Below are positions 62,058 to 64,000 of a DNA stretch of 64,000 bases, piece after piece. The translations under genes and the position numbers were made by a program. This stretch comes from Trichoplax adhaerens (lineage: Eukaryota > Placozoa > Uniplacotomia > Trichoplacea > Trichoplacidae). The stretch is from the NCBI RefSeq assembly GCF_000150275.1, contig NW_002060951.1, positions 2,786,580 through 2,850,579 on the forward strand. Direction: 5' to 3'. Under the pieces are notes generated by a model that ran no database searches, was not told where the DNA came from, and worked only from the letters and a program-made list of their open reading frames with translations. Each line of letters starts with the position of its first letter. The first letter of the stretch is position 1.

Positions 62058-64000
62058 ATATGTAAATACAAAAGTTATATATGTATGTTGCGGCGATCGT
62101 TTGAGATTGGTCTGAATATAGTATTCTCCTAAGGAATACTGTAAAATTGAATAATGCTACCAATATCTCACCTCTGCCGCCGTTTCTCATTCTTTCATGA
62201 ATTTCGGAAAATCTATCTAGGCTTTACTTGCCTTTATGTAATATATTTTTAACATTAATATCGAAAATACACCCTACGACATTTCAGATCCTACCCAGAG
62301 ATTTTTGATAGCTTTTTTAAGTTGATCATAAATATTCTCTAATTACAAATTATTTTAACGGAAATTCATACTGTATGTCTCGGTAATCTCTATCCAAAAG
62401 AAGTTATTCTATAGACATTGTGAATCCTCGATGGAGCAAGTCAAAATTTCTGAATAGATTAAATATGAAAACGAAAGCTTCACGAGTAAAATATTGTTTT
62501 ACTGTTAGTACGAATAACCCTTAACAATCATCATATTCCCCAACTATCATTAATATGTAATGATCAATGCCAGCTAAGTAACAATTACCGATGTATGTAA
62601 TTTGGACATCGTATGTCTTTCATTCTTCTACTACAAAAGGTTTATCGTCACTTGTGATTTTAAAATTAATATAATTAATGAGATATCAGACCATCTATCC
62701 TACGGCTTATTCCAAAGAATTACTGGTATACTCAACTGAAACAATTCCAATAAGAAATCTACAACCTACGATGAAAAAGTCACGAAGCAACAGATGATAA
62801 ATTGTAGTAAAAGTACTGTACTGTACAGTATTGTAGTGCTGTACCGTACATTTGTACAGCATACAGTACTTGGTATAAAGTTAAAGGTGCGTTCACACGA
62901 TGAACTTTTTTAATTACTGAACCTCTGACAGGTCTATCAAATGGTAATACTGTACTATCTGTTAAATGAGCACATTATCGTAAACCGTCAGCAAAGCGAC
63001 GGGAGTTTGCACTAGTAATAATAAAATTATCATTTTCTAGTGTGTACGGATACTACGTAAATACGAAAATACGTGACATAGAATAGTGCTTACATACTCA
63101 TTTTAGTTTAGGCATGCCGAAGACTAGTCACCAACAACTAATAAATTACAACTTTTAGAAGCACTAGCTCCCCCAGGTGCTATGCTACCTGTTAACGCGA
63201 TTTTGTACAGTGGTGGTATCTGCATGTGAGAACTAAATATTACACATACACATTTTACGTTATCACTTAGGCTAGCTCATATACTGTACAGTACAGCCTC
63301 TACCAGGTTCAGACTCAGTGCAGAAAGGACACAATGATAATTAATTATACTGAACTAGCACGTAATTTCTATAATTACTGTATGAAAGAGTTTTAAAAAC
63401 GGGTAAATTTGTAGAAGCTTCATACCAGAGCCTGGCACGCGCTATTAAAGGTATTACTTTTGTCATATATCTGAATCTTAAACTTGGTTAATGTTAGTAT
63501 AGTAAGATAGTAACTGTACAGTACTGTACTGTAGATATTGTTAAACGATGATATGTATGGAATGATAACGATATCTAATGGTTTATCATATGATTAGGTA
63601 TTGGTGTTATGCGCAAGCGTGAAATAGCTATGCGGAAATTGTGTATCGTACAGTATGCGTATGATATACTGTACAGTATAGCTCTATTAGAATGAAGACT
63701 GCGGGATTTTTGCGGTAACTACAGAAGTAATGCAGAATAAAGTTAGCTTGTAGCTTAGCAAAAGAAGCACGTGTATTTCTTTGAGTTCGGACCGGTTCCT
63801 CAACGAAAATACACAACGACTTTTACATACATGATCAAGGAAGAATTCGTTAACACCTTATTTTTATACCTTTATAACCATATGACATTTTAAAACATGC
63901 TTTCGTTTTATTTAACTATCGAATTAATTATAATATATTATAATACAATTCTACTCTCAGATCAAAATAAACATTTATGATGTTATATCATCCGGTCACC
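62058..64000. other. Right-hand non-coding stretch with a small GTACA cluster and a 57-bp element copy
   Basis: No exon was recognised on either strand. GTACTGTACTGTACAGTA-type strings occur at 62813-62870, near 63285-63295, 63513-63533 and 63660-63680, which by analogy may mark the upstream region of a gene outside the window. Copy 2 of the 57-bp element is at 62960-63016. An ORF at 63628-63816 (minus) has no protein-like character. Confidence 0.6.
62960..63016. repeat. 57-bp dispersed element, copy 2
   Basis: It matches copy 1 (27038-27094) at 56 of 57 positions in the same orientation. Similarity stops sharply at TGTTAAATG on the left; on the right only a short ATAAAAT-Y-A is shared after CACTAGT. 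It lies about 90 bp from a GTACA cluster. Confidence 0.85.

Noticed and set aside
27038-63016. The 57-bp repeats as a CRISPR-like array
   Set aside because: Only two copies, 36 kb apart, no spacers, and the genome is eukaryotic.

Overview
This window looks like nuclear DNA from an early-branching animal. It is AT-rich, its genes are split into many short exons with GT-AG introns, and it encodes proteins typical of animals: BRCA2, CHFR, TYW1, Mediator subunits, a BAF45/DPF chromatin reader, a GAS2-like cytolinker, GPANK1 and C2orf69. The compact genes and deep divergence from vertebrate homologues would fit a placozoan (Trichoplax or Hoilungia type). That placement is an inference from memory of the families, because no search was possible. 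Exon structures below were read by hand from splice signals, reading phase and protein conservation.

Layout, left to right: BRCA2 (minus, about 10.2 kb, 3' end cut off by the window edge); SBDS (plus); CHFR (plus); TYW1 (plus); a divergent pair of paralogous TIR-HEAT genes (minus, then plus); a GAS2-like CH+GAR gene (plus); MED19 (minus); galactose mutarotase GALM (plus); DPF/BAF45 (minus); single-exon GPANK1 (plus); MED15 (minus); C2orf69 (plus). The last 2 kb holds no gene I can support. Most genes are housekeeping or nuclear: homologous recombination, ribosome maturation, mitotic checkpoint, tRNA wybutosine synthesis, transcription and chromatin. They do not form an operon-like pathway.

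Two things stand out. First, short palindrome-rich arrays of the pentamer GTACA/TGTAC (runs such as GTACAGTACAGTAC, often switching strand) are concentrated in the intervals 5' of genes: BRCA2/SBDS, CHFR, TYW1, GAS2L, MED19/GALM, DPF/GPANK1 and MED15/C2orf69. They are nearly absent from convergent 3'-3' intervals and from exons. Second, two head-to-head genes encode proteins with an N-terminal TIR domain, a conserved middle region and C-terminal PBS-lyase-type HEAT repeats, an arrangement I do not recognise as a described animal family. Other points are a 57-bp element repeated almost perfectly 36 kb apart, three probable GC-AG introns (one 78 nt long and open in frame inside the TYW1 radical-SAM domain), three SxIP motifs in the GAS2-like protein, and a K/R-S-P motif array in MED15.
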